DNA of 64,000 nucleotides from Acanthaster planci (taxonomy: Eukaryota > Echinodermata > Asteroidea > Valvatida > Acanthasteridae): contig NW_019091490.1 of NCBI RefSeq assembly GCF_001949145.1, positions 1,475,938 through 1,539,937 of the forward strand, written 5' to 3'. Under the pieces are notes generated by a model that had not been told where the DNA came from, did not search any database, and was given only the letters and a program-made list of their open reading frames with translations. The translations under genes and the position numbers were made by a program. The stretch's first letter is position 1, and each line of letters starts with the position of its first letter. This document shows, piece by piece, positions 21,149 through 33,200 of this stretch.

Positions 21149-24104
21149 TATTGTTGTTTTGAACCCACACAGACAATATTTGAGCCACCAACGGGAACAA
21201 TTCGAACTTGGGCCCTGGACGTGCTGGTCGATTATTGACGTACACGTTGATTGTTGACAAAATTATCCTGGATTGTTGCGTCTCTTACACAACCCGAGCT
21301 CAGACTCGCTAAGTCTAAGGAATCGGCCTAAAAGTTTTGCTGGTGTGCATTCTGGGTCACTGCGGGGTCTCATATGAAGCCCACAGCTGGGCACTTTCCC
21401 TTTTCAAGCCGCGACTCTCGGTACTTGGATCACGCTTCCACTGCCATATCGGAGTCTACAACACGGTTGTGGACCGCTACAGGAATCAGAAAAAGGTGTG
21501 CTCTGGTCGCCTTCTGGTAAACGGGCATCGCCAGTAATGGAAGCTCGGCTGACCCTTATTCGGAGCGCGCGCGCTGTCCCACCAGTTGAAATGAACCACC
21601 CTACATTCATCTAATTGTATGCGAGTAACTGGTGCCCAGAACTCCCAAGGGGAGAACCCACACCTGGTTTTACATCATGCCCGAATTGTCCCACTCCTTG
21701 TTCTTCGTCTCTGTTCCTTCAGCTTGTCCCAGTTTCCACAATACCTCGCGGTCCCGCCACCCAACGCATGACCTAATTCACGCTTTTTATCCCCCCCCCC
21801 TCATTCGTGCCCGAGGCTCTTGTCAGCCCGGTGTTGTCCGTGACCCTAGCTGCGACACTTCGTTTTGTTGTGACTTTTCTATAAAGGATTTATATCTTTT
21901 TCTTGGCTTTTATCCCCGTTTGGAGGTTTTTTTTTCGCCCTTTCGCGCGCTCTTTATGCCGCGAGAATCGCTGTCGAATTGTGCGTTGAACCGACACAAT
22001 TTTCTAGGGAGCACAATGCGCGGCGCAAATTCAATTTAGCTAAACTTCCGTGGGTTTGCAGACTACAACGGTGTTGACATTAGTAAGAAAAAAGTCTTGA
22101 TTGAATTTTCAACAAGGTAGTGCAATATTTCACAGCTTTGTTACCATATCGAGCATGTTTCTAAACAAACCAATCGTAGCCATAAACCAGTGCCTACGAC
22201 ATCCATTATTACACTAAAACTACCCAAAAAGGCAAAGCACAATATCAGAAGTGATTGACAAAATTTCCACCTTAACGCAAACTAAGCATATTTTCAGTGC
22301 ACCAAAAGGGACGTGGAACTCCATCAAAGGGGGTAGCAAGTTTGAGGACTTGCGCGGTGACCCTCGACCCAGCAGTGACGCATAACCATCAATTCGTAAA
22401 GCGGGGGATATCTCCTTTTCGTTTCAAGACGCTCTGCATAGACCGTGACACAAAGCCTACACAATTATCAGTAATAACAAGCGGGGTTTTGCACTTGCAG
22501 CGGAAACTCGTGCGCTGCTCACGGAGAGGACAAACCCGTGTGTTGAGGACGCGTGCACCACCTTGCAGGCACTGTCACATTAATGGACACCGTCGATGAC
22601 TTAGCGCAGTAGGTCTGGCCGACTGGCTGCAGTGGCAAAATAACAATTGCTGCAGATTTGCATGAAATCCAGGAAATCAATAGGTCGATCATTCTCTCAC
22701 TCTTTCGAAACAAAAGTTTCGCCATGACAAAAAAAACCACAAAAAACAAAACCTAAGACCTCGTTAACGAAGAGGCTCGTTGGTTTCCTAAGAAGATAAA
22801 AGAAAACCACTTAAAGACTATGGCGATACTGGAAACGTGTACAGTGGTAACACATATTATGTACACCGTACATGTACATCACTCATCGTATGCAAGCTGG
22901 TCCAAGGCTTCTTTTTTGCTGTCTCTTTGCTGATTATTTTTGGATGGCATTTATTTCAGAATCGGCCAAACTTAGGCGACATGAAAGGCACTGCCTTTTT
23001 GCAGTGTACGAATGGAATATTCAATCAACTCCAGCAGGCCGCCGTGTGCCACATACAGTACATTCAATTATACATGTACTTTGTCCAGCGTCGTGGGCTG
23101 AATTTGCCCCGGCTGGTTACTATGGAAGATGGCAAACGCCCTCTGTCGGCCCAAGCTTCGTCCACGTTTCTGAAATTTGGGACGCGCGTTCCTAGCGGCG
23201 TGTAATTATAAACAGTGTGTTAAAAATTTATCTTTTCGGTTGTGGGGTGTTTGTTATAAATTCAAATACAAGTTGGGAACAAATAGCACTTGCCTCAACA
23301 ACTGTTTAAGGAGAAAACCCACAACAACACTGGAGATGTCTGTGACTTGATTTAAATTTGAGATGATTTGGTGTACATATTTCTAAATTAAATCGTGGTT
23401 TAAAAAGAATACACCTGTGCTTTTTTGGGGGGAGGATTTTTTCCAAAAAGGACAACAGTCCTAGAGAGTTTGAATTTTAGGTAAAGAAGCATATAGTGTG
23501 TTATGATACCGGCTTCATATTTTGGCTGGAATTGTAAATGATGCCTATAATGCCTCAATTTGGGCCGATACCTTTGTTTTTGCACTTCCAGTATGTTTCA
23601 TGTTAAGAAAGTATTGAAGGTTGCAGTTCATACTTCTGTGTCACCGAAAATGATGCTCTCGAGTCTAAGCCAGGTTTAAAAACCACCACCTACGTTTCAA
23701 GATGGAAAGGGTTGTACAGTCAGTTGGATTACTACCCATAACAAACGGGCATGTCACGCATGCGCCGACCGTTACCGACAGAGAGTATAAGAGGACACCC
23801 AGAGGCCAGTTGATCACCCTGAGTATTATTATCACAATTTGTTTGTCAAGCCTAGAATTTCTTCACCCACTTTGTACTGATCTGCGTCGGTGTAGCCTGG
23901 CGACTTCCAGGGTGGGGAACAGGATTATCGTCCCGAGACAGAGTCTTTCCTAAAACAAACAGGATTTGCGATGAGGAGAAATTCGAAAAATGAGGGGTGG
24001 GGTTGGGGTTTGGAAGGGTTGGGTCGACTACAGACCACTTGCTACTAAAGGATGATCGGTCAAAATGATAGGCATAAAATAATTATATACAACAGCATTT
24101 ATGT
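21149..24104. other. non-coding stretch, no gene recognised
   Basis: C10 tract at 21791-21800. A minus-strand ATG at about 22725 with good context (GTCATGGCG) opens MAKLLFRK and meets GTGAGA, a weak first-exon candidate. A CTCF-like motif (minus) lies at about 23135-23149. Longer open frames here are unrecognisable. Confidence 0.4.
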
Positions 24105-24410
24105 CATGTTCATGAAGGAGTCCAATCTATGTTTGAAGGCACTGGTAGATTTGGCATTATTTTACAACACTGGCAGGCAAACTATGCCATGTGTTGATGA
24201 TCCGTTGGCTGAAAAAAAAAACGTTTACTCCACAGCTTAATGATTTGCACGGCCCCTGCCTGCCTATCTTTGTAGAGGACCCTATTTTTCTAAATTCAGA
24301 AGACATTTTGAAGGAGGTGTGCCTATCTACATCTTCAAAGTTATTTATAATCTTGAAGGTCTCAAACAGATTCCTGCCTCATCCTTCCTTGCTCCAAGAG
24401 AGAATGGTTT
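24105..24410 (-). pseudogene. decayed 3' end of a non-LTR retrotransposon reverse-transcriptase ORF
   Basis: Translation of the minus strand gives, in order and across frameshifts: SLLEQGRMRQ (family pattern SLExRRxRGDLIE), ETFKIINNFEDVDR, a spacer of about 45 residues, FFSQRIINTWHSLPASVVK, and after a shift NAKSTSAFKHRLDSFMN followed by a stop. This is the well-known C-terminal signature of Jockey/CR1/L2-type LINE ORF2 proteins, in which WNSLP...V...S...FK.RLD closes the ORF. At least two frameshifts break it, and nothing upstream of the RLRGDL-like point is recognisable, so the copy is 5'-truncated and dead. The 3' UTR may extend to about 24050. Confidence 0.85.
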
Positions 24411-26839
24411 TCTAAATGTGACACCATCTGTCACTATGGGACTGTTCAGTTTATAGAGACACAAACTTGAATATTCACAAAGGGTGCGTTTGTCCTCCAC
24501 TTAAAGGAGTTACTTCTGTTGTTCTTTTTTTGGCAATATCGACACTTTAGAATGGTCTGGGTACATGGGTAGAGTTAATGCCCGAGACACTTTTGAGGGA
24601 AAGATGACAAGTTTGTTTAAAGGCCTGTTCGATCGAACGTGACTGAAAGCCTGTCATCTTCTGACGGGCTTGACTATCTTGTGGTTCTGTTGTGATGCCC
24701 TTACCGTGAATGGGAGACTATTTTGGGTAAGCTAACTTCAAATTTACGCACTTATGTGGCGATAAGACTGTTGGTAGGAGAAGGGAAGGGGCCTGACCTT
24801 TACGTTCTATCGCCTCCCAGGCCAAGCTGGATTAAACATGCGAGTAACGTCACAAAAGTGACCAGACCTCAGTCGACTTCATCTGCCCGCCACCCAATCA
24901 ATGCAGCCCTCAACATCCTTGTCTGCACTGCAACACTTTGCCGGAAAAAGGACTTCCCATACCCGTCGCTTGCATCCCACGGGACGGGAGAGGCAACACT
25001 GAGCGGGGCGGGGGACTCCTCGTCAAGACCCGGCCGAGTGGGCCCCGGTGCATACGCAGGAAACTCGTCGGCCAATCCTCGTATCACCGGAGTCCGGAAG
25101 CCTCTCGTTCAGAGAGGGGAGAGAAAGAGAGAAAAAAGGAGGAAGTTTCCAAAATGATTCTCTGCACTTTCTCGTTAATCTTATCCTTTTTTTTGCATTT
25201 TCAAAAAATGACCGATTCAAATGTCGATGTAAATCTGAGTACCACCACTCGTCGAACAATTGGGGGAGACGGCCAACAAAAGAACACAATTTGAATGGGA
25301 TTTTTAATTTCCGATTTCGGGCCGATATTGAGTTACTAAGTACCGGTGCTCTTTTCGCGAACTGCTTGAATGAACATCAGCATTTGAAGAGAGAGTAGCA
25401 ACAGTCCAGAGAGATTCCATTTCAAGTTAGAGCCAACCAAGTTCCCAAAAATGACAGCGATCACCATTCGTCTTCATCGTCCTTTTCTCCTTTTCTTATT
25501 TTAAAACAGCCTGCACCAGTTTGGGTTAACTATGTGCTCCTCCTTTTGTATGCAAACTTACATTTCTTTACCATTGAGCACACCTTTAATTTATTTTTCC
25601 CAAATCGCTATATCGAGCAGTCTTTTCCACAGTATCATGGAATCGTGAGACTGGTTAACAAGCAAGCAGTGCATATTTTTCGTACAAACCCGCCGGGGAC
25701 CTACAGGACATTAATCGGTTAACCAACTTCTCAAATAACCCCAAATCAAGCCATCAACCATTCACATAGCGTTGCATTTGTGGTTTGGAATAAAGTCATT
25801 TTTAAAAAATCTTATCAGAAAAAGAAGGGCTAGGGAATCTCTTCCATGAATATCAATTTTGCTTTGGACTCTGCAGGTGGCTGTCAGTGAGCCTGAGTTG
25901 GCCAACCAGCATCAGATGAGCAGCTGAAGAGTGATCAGTCACATGATTTTTTGGAGCCCGTTGGTGACATTTCTCTTTAAAAAATCGAAGGCTAAATTTC
26001 TTTAACAGGTTGTTCTGATGTTAAAAAATACTCGTATTCAGTCCAAGACAGATAAGAAGAACCAAGGAAAATTTTATGTTCCAAGTCTTCCTTTTTATTT
26101 GGTTTCCATTAATGATAAGGAGAGGTACCTATCATATCAAGATTTGTGGTCCCTATAGAATCTCGTTATAATAACAATTTTCAATTATATCTTAACATAC
26201 AAACTATGCATCCGTCATTGAGTTGATGAGTGCGCACTTGAGGAGTATTCGAGACCCCAAAAGTTGTTAACTTCTGGTTAATTTCCACATGAGTTTATAG
26301 ATCAAAATGCATTTTTCATGGTATGCATTGCCTTGATGCAATGATAAGGTTAAAAAACCCCAAAGTTTCTTGGTGTTACTAAACGAGCAAGTTTTCTGCC
26401 ACCTGAATAGGATCAATGCCAATATTAGGTCGGAGATTTCTCCCTTTATTTGCCGTGCTGTCGTGCATGCAGGATGTTTGGGTAGAGAACTTTGTACTCC
26501 GTTTTTCATCACTACCTAGCTTCCAGGGTTGTAAACAAGAACGAATGCAACTGTAGCTCTCTCTCTAGTAAGAGTGACATTTATTTTCCATATTCTAAAT
26601 CTGCCATTCATCCAGTTTCTTAATCTCATCCATATTTCTTACATTTTTCCTGTACCTTTTAGCTCGCGTATTCAGAGCAAAGCAAGAAGGAACACGGCTC
26701 TCGATCTCGACAGAGAGTTTGTTCAGACTATTGGTTATACAGACTTTTTGTTTGCGAGATGCCACCTCGCTTGTGAAACAGATGCATTACACTGTAGCGA
26801 CTACAGTGTCGATTGGCGATGACCATCAGTGAATACAAA
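24411..26839. other. non-coding stretch, no gene recognised
   Basis: A GC-rich patch at about 24960-25110 leaves several frames open without recognisable protein. The remainder is AT-rich and shows no splice-bounded frame worth calling. Confidence 0.45.
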
Positions 26840-27290
26840 GGCCATAAATAAGCCGGCGATATTGCCGCCATCGACCGCCCAGCTTCCGAGTTTCCAACTC
26901 TTGAATAAATACGGGTCTTAATAATATAGCCAAAACTGCGGTGCGGGGACGTACCCCCCCGAGTGGCCCAAGTCCCGGGCCGAGATCAAAGGAGCGCCGA
27001 CGGGCAGCAGAAAGACTCGGACGGGCTAGCCGCAAAGGAGATCTCGGACCCTAATTACCGGAATCGTGTTTGTAAATGCAGCTCATAATAACGGTGATCG
27101 CCAATGACCGGATTTGGTTTAAGCCGTGCGAAAGCGTGGAGTTCTTGCCACTACAGCCAATAAAACGATTAAACATCGGCCATAATTAGGCAGCGAGGAT
27201 TGCCGGCCACACTTTGCGCCCCACTTGAGATTTTTCGACCGGCGAACCGGCCGACAAATCCGCGACATCAGAGTGCCGGTCTTGAAGTTG
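26840..27290. promoter_or_regulatory. GC-rich block with embedded homeodomain-type AT cores
   Basis: GC-rich sequence with many CpGs surrounds discrete AT cores: GCCATAAAT (26841 on), TAATTA at 27052-27057, CCAATAAAACGATTA around 27158-27172, TAATTA at 27183-27188, and repeated CCGGCGA-type words. AT cores in a GC-rich, non-repetitive block are common in developmental enhancers or promoters. The regulatory role is inference. Confidence 0.25.
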
Positions 27291-27549
27291 TGGGCTCGTC
27301 AAGCGGTGGTCGCTGATTGTTTTTTCCATATGGTTGATTTCTCTCTACCTATTGATTTGGTTGCTAGGAAAAAATGAAAGCTGTTTTCGACGGTGGTGGT
27401 GACTGCAGCGATGACTGTGGTGATAGCTCTGGTGGTGCTGTACTTGGAGACTGTAGTGGTAGTCTTGATTAGGATTTGTGGAACTTGTGGTATGATGGGA
27501 AGGTGGGTGTTGAGGTTGTTATGATGATGGTTGTTGTGGCGATGGACGT

Positions 27550-28710
27550 TAGATGGAGGTTATGTGGTGTGACGAATGTGATGGTGGTGACGGAGGAGAT
27601 GGTAGTGATAGAGGTGGTGTGGTGATAGAAGTGATGGTGGGGATAGAGGTGATGGTGGTGATAGAGATGATGGTGGTGATAGAGATGATGGTGGTGACAG
27701 AGATGATGGTGGTGACAGAGATGATGGTGGTGATAGATGTGATGGTGGTGATAAAGATGATGGTGGTGACAGGGTTGCTGGTGGTGATAGGGGTAATGGT
27801 GGTGTAAAGATGGTGTTGGTGACAGAGATGATGGAGGTAATAGATGTGATGGTGGTGATAGAGGTGATGGTGGTGATAGAAGTGATGGTGGTGATAGAGA
27901 TGATGGTGGTGATAGAGATGATGGTGGTGATAGAGATGATGGTGGTGACAGAGATNNNNNNNNNNNNNNNNNNNNNNNNNNNNNNNNNNNNNNNNNNNNN
28001 NNNNNNNNNNNNNNNNNNNNNNNNNNNNNNNNNNNNNNNNNNNNNNNNNNNNNNNNNNNNNNNNNNNNNNNNNNNNNNNNNNNNNNNNNNNNNNNNNNNN
28101 NNNNNNNNNNNNNNNNNNNNNNNNNNNNNNNNNNNNNNNNNNNNNNNNNNNNNNNNNNNNNNNNNNNNNNNNNNNNNNNNNNNNNNNNNNNNNNNNNNNN
28201 NNNNNNNNNNNNNNNNNNNNNNNNNNNNNNNNNNNNNNNNNNNNNNNNNNNNNNNNNNNNNNNNNNNNNNNNNNNNNNNNNNNNNNNNNNNNNNNNNNNN
28301 NNNNNNNNNNNNNNNNNNNNNGATTTTAGTAACAGATGTAGTGTGGTGACTCTGACGTTGAACTAATAACGGAGATATGGCAGTAGTGGTGATATTGGTG
28401 ATAGAGGTTATGTGGTGGTGATGGATGATCCTGGTAATATTCCTAAGATAGCCCTAACGGTGAAAAGGCGATGGCGACGGTAACGGTACATTAATAATTC
28501 TGGGTCGCTGCGACGGCGATCGTCGATGAGTTCGACAAATCGCAGTGCTGATGTGGCGATTGTGAGCGAGGACGATAACGGAGGTGAGTCGGTGTTGATA
28601 TGGGATGACAAATGTGTGATGGGGATGATGGTGTACTGATGATAGGGTGATGGAGATGTAACGATGCGGTGATTGTGGGTGAATTATCGATGGTGGTGAA
28701 AGAAGCAGAA
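27550..28710 (+). repeat. 18-bp minisatellite (GATGGTGGTGATAGAGAT-type)
   Basis: Tandem 18-bp units such as GATGGTGGTGATAGAGAT and GATGGTGGTGACAGAGAT run from about 27600 to the gap at 27956. Degenerate GTGGTGAT/GATGGTG sequence extends on both sides (about 27390-27600 and 28322-28710). One frame reads a six-residue VVIEMM repeat through the array, an artefact of the 18-bp period. The array caused the assembly gap within it. Confidence 0.9.
27956..28321. other. assembly gap (366 N)
   Basis: Run of N inside the 18-bp minisatellite. The missing sequence is very probably more of the same array. Confidence 0.95.
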
Positions 28711-28950
28711 GTGAAGGACGGCGATCATTGGATAACCAGGGGTGTTCGTCCAAACAAGAATGATTGACAGTGACAAAAAGAAATGTTGTTACCGGGCCCG
28801 AGGAAGGAGAAGTTATTAAATACAATTTTGAGAAAATCAGTCCAAGTTTCAGAAAGCTCGCTCAAACTTTGTTCTTTTGTAAATGGAGTTCAATATCAGT
28901 GCGCGCTGAAATATTTGTGAGAAAAACGACACAGAAAATGACATTTCCTT

Positions 28951-29255
28951 AGCCTGATTCTTGAGTCAGCCATCTTGAATTGAAAGTGAGGCTGTATAAA
29001 TTTTCTAGAAACGGAACATGCGTGGGAATGAAGATACAGTATTGGCAAATGATAGGTTAACATCCCTTTGCTCTAATGGGTAATTCCAAATCCTGGATAA
29101 ATTTATGTCTACCTTTAATTCTCCAAAATGGAAAAAAAATGCAATTATGATTGCATCAAAACAGTCAGGCTCCTTCCCATTGCAGAATGTCCTGTAAATG
29201 AAGTGGATTCCGGGAGCATGACAGGATCCAAAATGGCCGTCTTGTGAATGAAGCC
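28951..29255 (+). mobile_element. MITE-like element, full-length copy C
   Basis: About 305 bp. The left end AGCCTGATTCTTGAGTCAGCC continues CATCTTGAATTGAAAGTG. The right end CAAAATGGCCGTCTTGTGAATG ends AAGCCT. Reverse-complementing the right end gives AGGCTTCATTCAC-AAGACGGCCATTTTG, matching the left end imperfectly over about 28 bp. Inner sequence matches copies A and B (AGTCNGGC...CCCATT; GATTC-GGGA-CA-GA). There is no coding capacity and no obvious target-site duplication. Confidence 0.6.
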
Positions 29256-29989
29256 TGTTCGGGACGCCGGTAGGAGCAAAATCGAGGAAAATGAGATGAA
29301 TGGGACGAAATGTAGTGTTTTGTAACGAACAAGCATACTCCTTGTCACTCGCCTGTTCCTAAACTGGCACTTGTTAGGTGTTGGTGTTCACGAGTAAAAA
29401 TTCAATAGTGGACAGTGAGCAATGGAGGACAAAGTTCGCGACTGACTAAAGCGTCCACATATGACGATCCTGTCCGAGACAATTATGCGGGAGGTCTTCC
29501 CACAACGTTGAGGCAAGAATGAAAGTGGAACAGTGGTGGTCAGCTAGGCCTACTTGTAGGTACTTCCAAAGATGTGTTTGTGTGTAGAGCGGGGTTAAAG
29601 AACGTTCACGCTCCCATTTTTAGGCAAACTAGGAGAACTGCCAAGCGAGAAAAAAAAGTCAAGTTCAATTCCACAGATTCACGGTCCTCAATCTGGATAT
29701 GCCTTTCCGGTGGAGGCATCATGTGCGTGAGTACCTGGGCTGCTGACGTCGCACGCTAATTTGTTGAGGTTTATGTTATCTCCATTAGCAAATAAAAAGG
29801 CATTAAGAGCTAAGCAAACATCACACGGTGAGGCGATAACCGAAGCAAAATATATCAATATCTTAAACATACGCCATCTCCAGAAGCCGGCAGACGATCC
29901 AGACGCGCAGCAGGTACCTTGTTCAGCGAACGCGAAAAAGAAAGTTTAAGAGAAGAAAGAGAGAGAAAAAAGGGACGAGCATAAGGGAT

Positions 29990-30227
29990 CGGCGTTGACT
30001 TGAAGTCATTCGATTCCCACCTGGCGCCGTCTGCGATTTTAGAGAGAAAACAGATTAGCCAATCCGCGGCCGGCGCGCGAAGCCGGCGCGGCGTAATTGC
30101 CGGAGCATTTTCGCGTGATCTCCTTGATGGCAAACGCAGGCGTGTTCGGCGGGTGAGGTGTCAATACGGTCCTAGGACCGGACGTACCAAATATCTTCCG
30201 CATTAACCTGTTTTCTTGAGCATCAGG
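29990..30227 (+). promoter_or_regulatory. CpG-rich candidate promoter and non-coding first exon
   Basis: CpG-dense sequence (about 30055-30150, with GCGGCCGGCGCGCG) contains a CCAAT box (AGCCAATC, about 30057-30064). About 160 bp later it ends at a consensus splice donor CAG|GTAAGT (exon end 30227). All frames have a stop shortly before the donor, so if it is an exon it is 5' UTR. The transcript would run to the right; no following exon was identified. Confidence 0.35.
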
Positions 30228-33200
30228 TAAGTCAACTCTATCCTTCTATAAGAAAAAGAGATCACGTGCAGACATAACCTTTTGTTGCACTATTCGGGGA
30301 GACGTTTCCTATGTTTGGGTCTGTAGAGCGACTCGAACTGCAGGAAACCTCTTTCTGTCATGTTTTAGAACTGAACCTAGTTTCACCTGCTAATGCCCTT
30401 TCCCTAATTTTATCTGGGGTTGAAAAAACTGTAAAAAGTGCACGCGCATTTAGTTACATTTTCAACATGGGCCTACATGGCTTCTGATTATGTCATAACA
30501 AAATTTAAAGCCTTTTTACGTGCCTATCACCTCCTATCTTTCCTTTTTCGTTGAGTTTCAAAGGTAAAGTTTAGTCACATTGATAATTTAGGTACCGTAA
30601 CGTTAGTTTTATAGTCTTGGAAAATTCAACAATCACAATTCTGCTGCATGCAAAAATACATTTATTTAAATAGTGCCCAATATTTGATTACCGATGGCCT
30701 GTGTTCACCATATCATCATCTGTTGTTCCTGAAGAATCATGGGTTCTGATGGTTGTGAAATTTGTATCTAGCCACGGAACATATTTTTGTGTTCAGTACA
30801 CATCGACACTCCAGTCAAAACCCCTTCCTATCCTCTGCATTGTATGTTATGTCAGCTCTCGACAGCAATTTTTTTTCCACACTAGGATAACGTTTACACG
30901 CTTTGTTGACCTGTCCGTATACGGGACACCGTTTGTACGGGCGGCCAAAGTTTGCAGAAAGTTCGCCCTTTGTTGCCGATAACAGATTTTGCCTCAAAAG
31001 GCTTAATTGCTTCATCTGTGTGGATGAAAGAGACACACGTGCTTCATGTAGTATTTAGCGCGCTTCTTATTGACATGTTGAAGGCCGCACGAGATTGTTA
31101 AAGGAACATTAATTCGTTTTCTTTCATGCTGACTACCGACCTTAGTTTGCTAACCACCTGTAGGCAACAACTCTACTATGGTGTCATAGACTTATTTTTA
31201 TGGTTGTTTTTTTTTCTACAGGTTTTCTCGGTCGTGGGGAAGGGCTGGACAATTGATTTAAGCTCCTTGCAATTCGTGAAGAAAACAAAAACAGAAAGAG
31301 AAACTTTCGCCGATCATTAATCGCAAATTTTCACGGTACAAGTCATTTGAATTTTTATGAAAGAAATAAAATCAATTATTTGCTTCCATTCCTAAGAATT
31401 ATTGCTGTAATTTCGGAAATCGTGGCAAGTCTATTTTAGTATGCAATTCAACTTCATTTGATTATTATGACACCACCGTTTTCAAATTCGCCTACCATCG
31501 TTTCAGTGTGATAGGCATAATATGTAGTTCTAACCCTCAAATAGCCGGGTTATTTTTAGCCTCTCTCACCGATGGGGCGGATTCTGTCCCCAAGAACTCG
31601 GCTGTGCCTTGCTCGATTTTTTTTTTACTTGAAATGCATGTGAAGGTACTCATCACCATTAACTGTGAAGTTTGGACTCAAGCAGACATATGGTTTTTGT
31701 AGTTACGATCATTGAAAGGCAGTTGAAGGCTGGCGTGCCAACTTTCGTGCACTGTGCACCGCAGTGGAAAAAGTATACATTTCTTTGGGGGGGGGGGCTG
31801 ACCCGTCTCGTGAAAATGTGTGCTGGGCAAGAATGGTATATTCATTTTTCACAAATTGGCTTAAGAATGACCGGAAAGAGCTACTCTAAATATTTTTAAA
31901 AGGCTTAGCTGCTGAAAGTGCACTGCCACGATTAAGGGAAAGAGATGAGTGTGGGCGGATCCCCCCTCCCGCCCTTCGCCGTTTCCTCTGGAACGTGCTT
32001 TGGTGATGGACCGTTTGAGCCACTAGGCATTGTTGAGATTTCTGGCAATCTGTCGACGATGGGTGGATGGCGAAAAAAAAAATGTATGTATTTCACAAAA
32101 GCAGCACCGCTGAACAATCACTGTTAAGTGTCTGTTACCATGGGTAATTGGAAAAAAACTTTCACGAAGCATACAGTCGGTGCATTGAGAGAACAGAAAT
32201 AAGACCTAAAAATCCGCGCTTCTACTTTCGGTTGTCAAAAGGAACCATGAGCCTTGGAGTTATGCACTTCAATTTATTGAGTGCAAAATTCCTGAGTTTT
32301 TAAAACAGGTCCGGCTGGATCTCAGGAGAGCACTGTTGGCATGCCTTCGAGCAGCTTCTCGGCGTAGGGTAATGGATTCAGCTTGAGGTATTGTGTGCAT
32401 GTATAGCTAAACAGTCGGGTCTTGCTGTTCCAGCCAGTTGTTCTGGTTATTGATCAGCCCCGGCAAATAATAGAATCCGGTCACGTAGAGATAGAAATAA
32501 TTGTGTACAATTCTGGTTCCTTTTTGTATGTTAACTGGTTTTCCCCGCAACCCCTCTACCGATAGGAAAGAGAACAGTCGGCGTATCTGTCTACCTTTGC
32601 CTCCAAGAGAGTGACAATATTTTGATCGCGTTATTAGTTCATGCCTTCCACAATGGCGCGCCGAGAGAGCCTTGCAAGCAGACGAGATGAATTTGATGTC
32701 CATTCTTGCACTTCCACCCCTTCACTTTTCCTTTTTTTTTTGGTCAAATATAATCTATTTCCCCGAAGCCAAACTCAATTTGCCACCCGCCCAAGGTTGG
32801 CCAGCCTGGAAACTAAACTGTTTTTATTTCGGTAAAACGTATTTACTCATGAAAATGGCTGTTGTCGTAACTACGTACGGGCAAGCCCTGGCGTGAGCAG
32901 CGAGCGGGGGGGCGGGCATGGTGGCGCATCCCGACAACAATGGCGGACTCGAGGGGTTGCGTCAGGCGACATGACCGGAGCGACAGAAGACAACAAGGGG
33001 GTAATTGAATTAAGAGGCACGGGGACAGGCCATTTCGCGCACAAATCAATGATTCTATTTTCTCGAAATGGCATTTACAATTTCGCGCTCGGCTGCATAG
33101 CTCGTCAACAGCCTGCTAACATCTCCCCCTTCTGTCATGTTACGCTTAAAACCTCACTCCGAAAAGAAAAGAAAAGGAAAGAGAATCAGGCTGAAACTTT

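Noticed and set aside
27553-28349. VVIEMM-repeat open frame through the 18-bp minisatellite and the gap
   Set aside because: The 18-bp period keeps the frame open automatically, and the gap part is unknown sequence.
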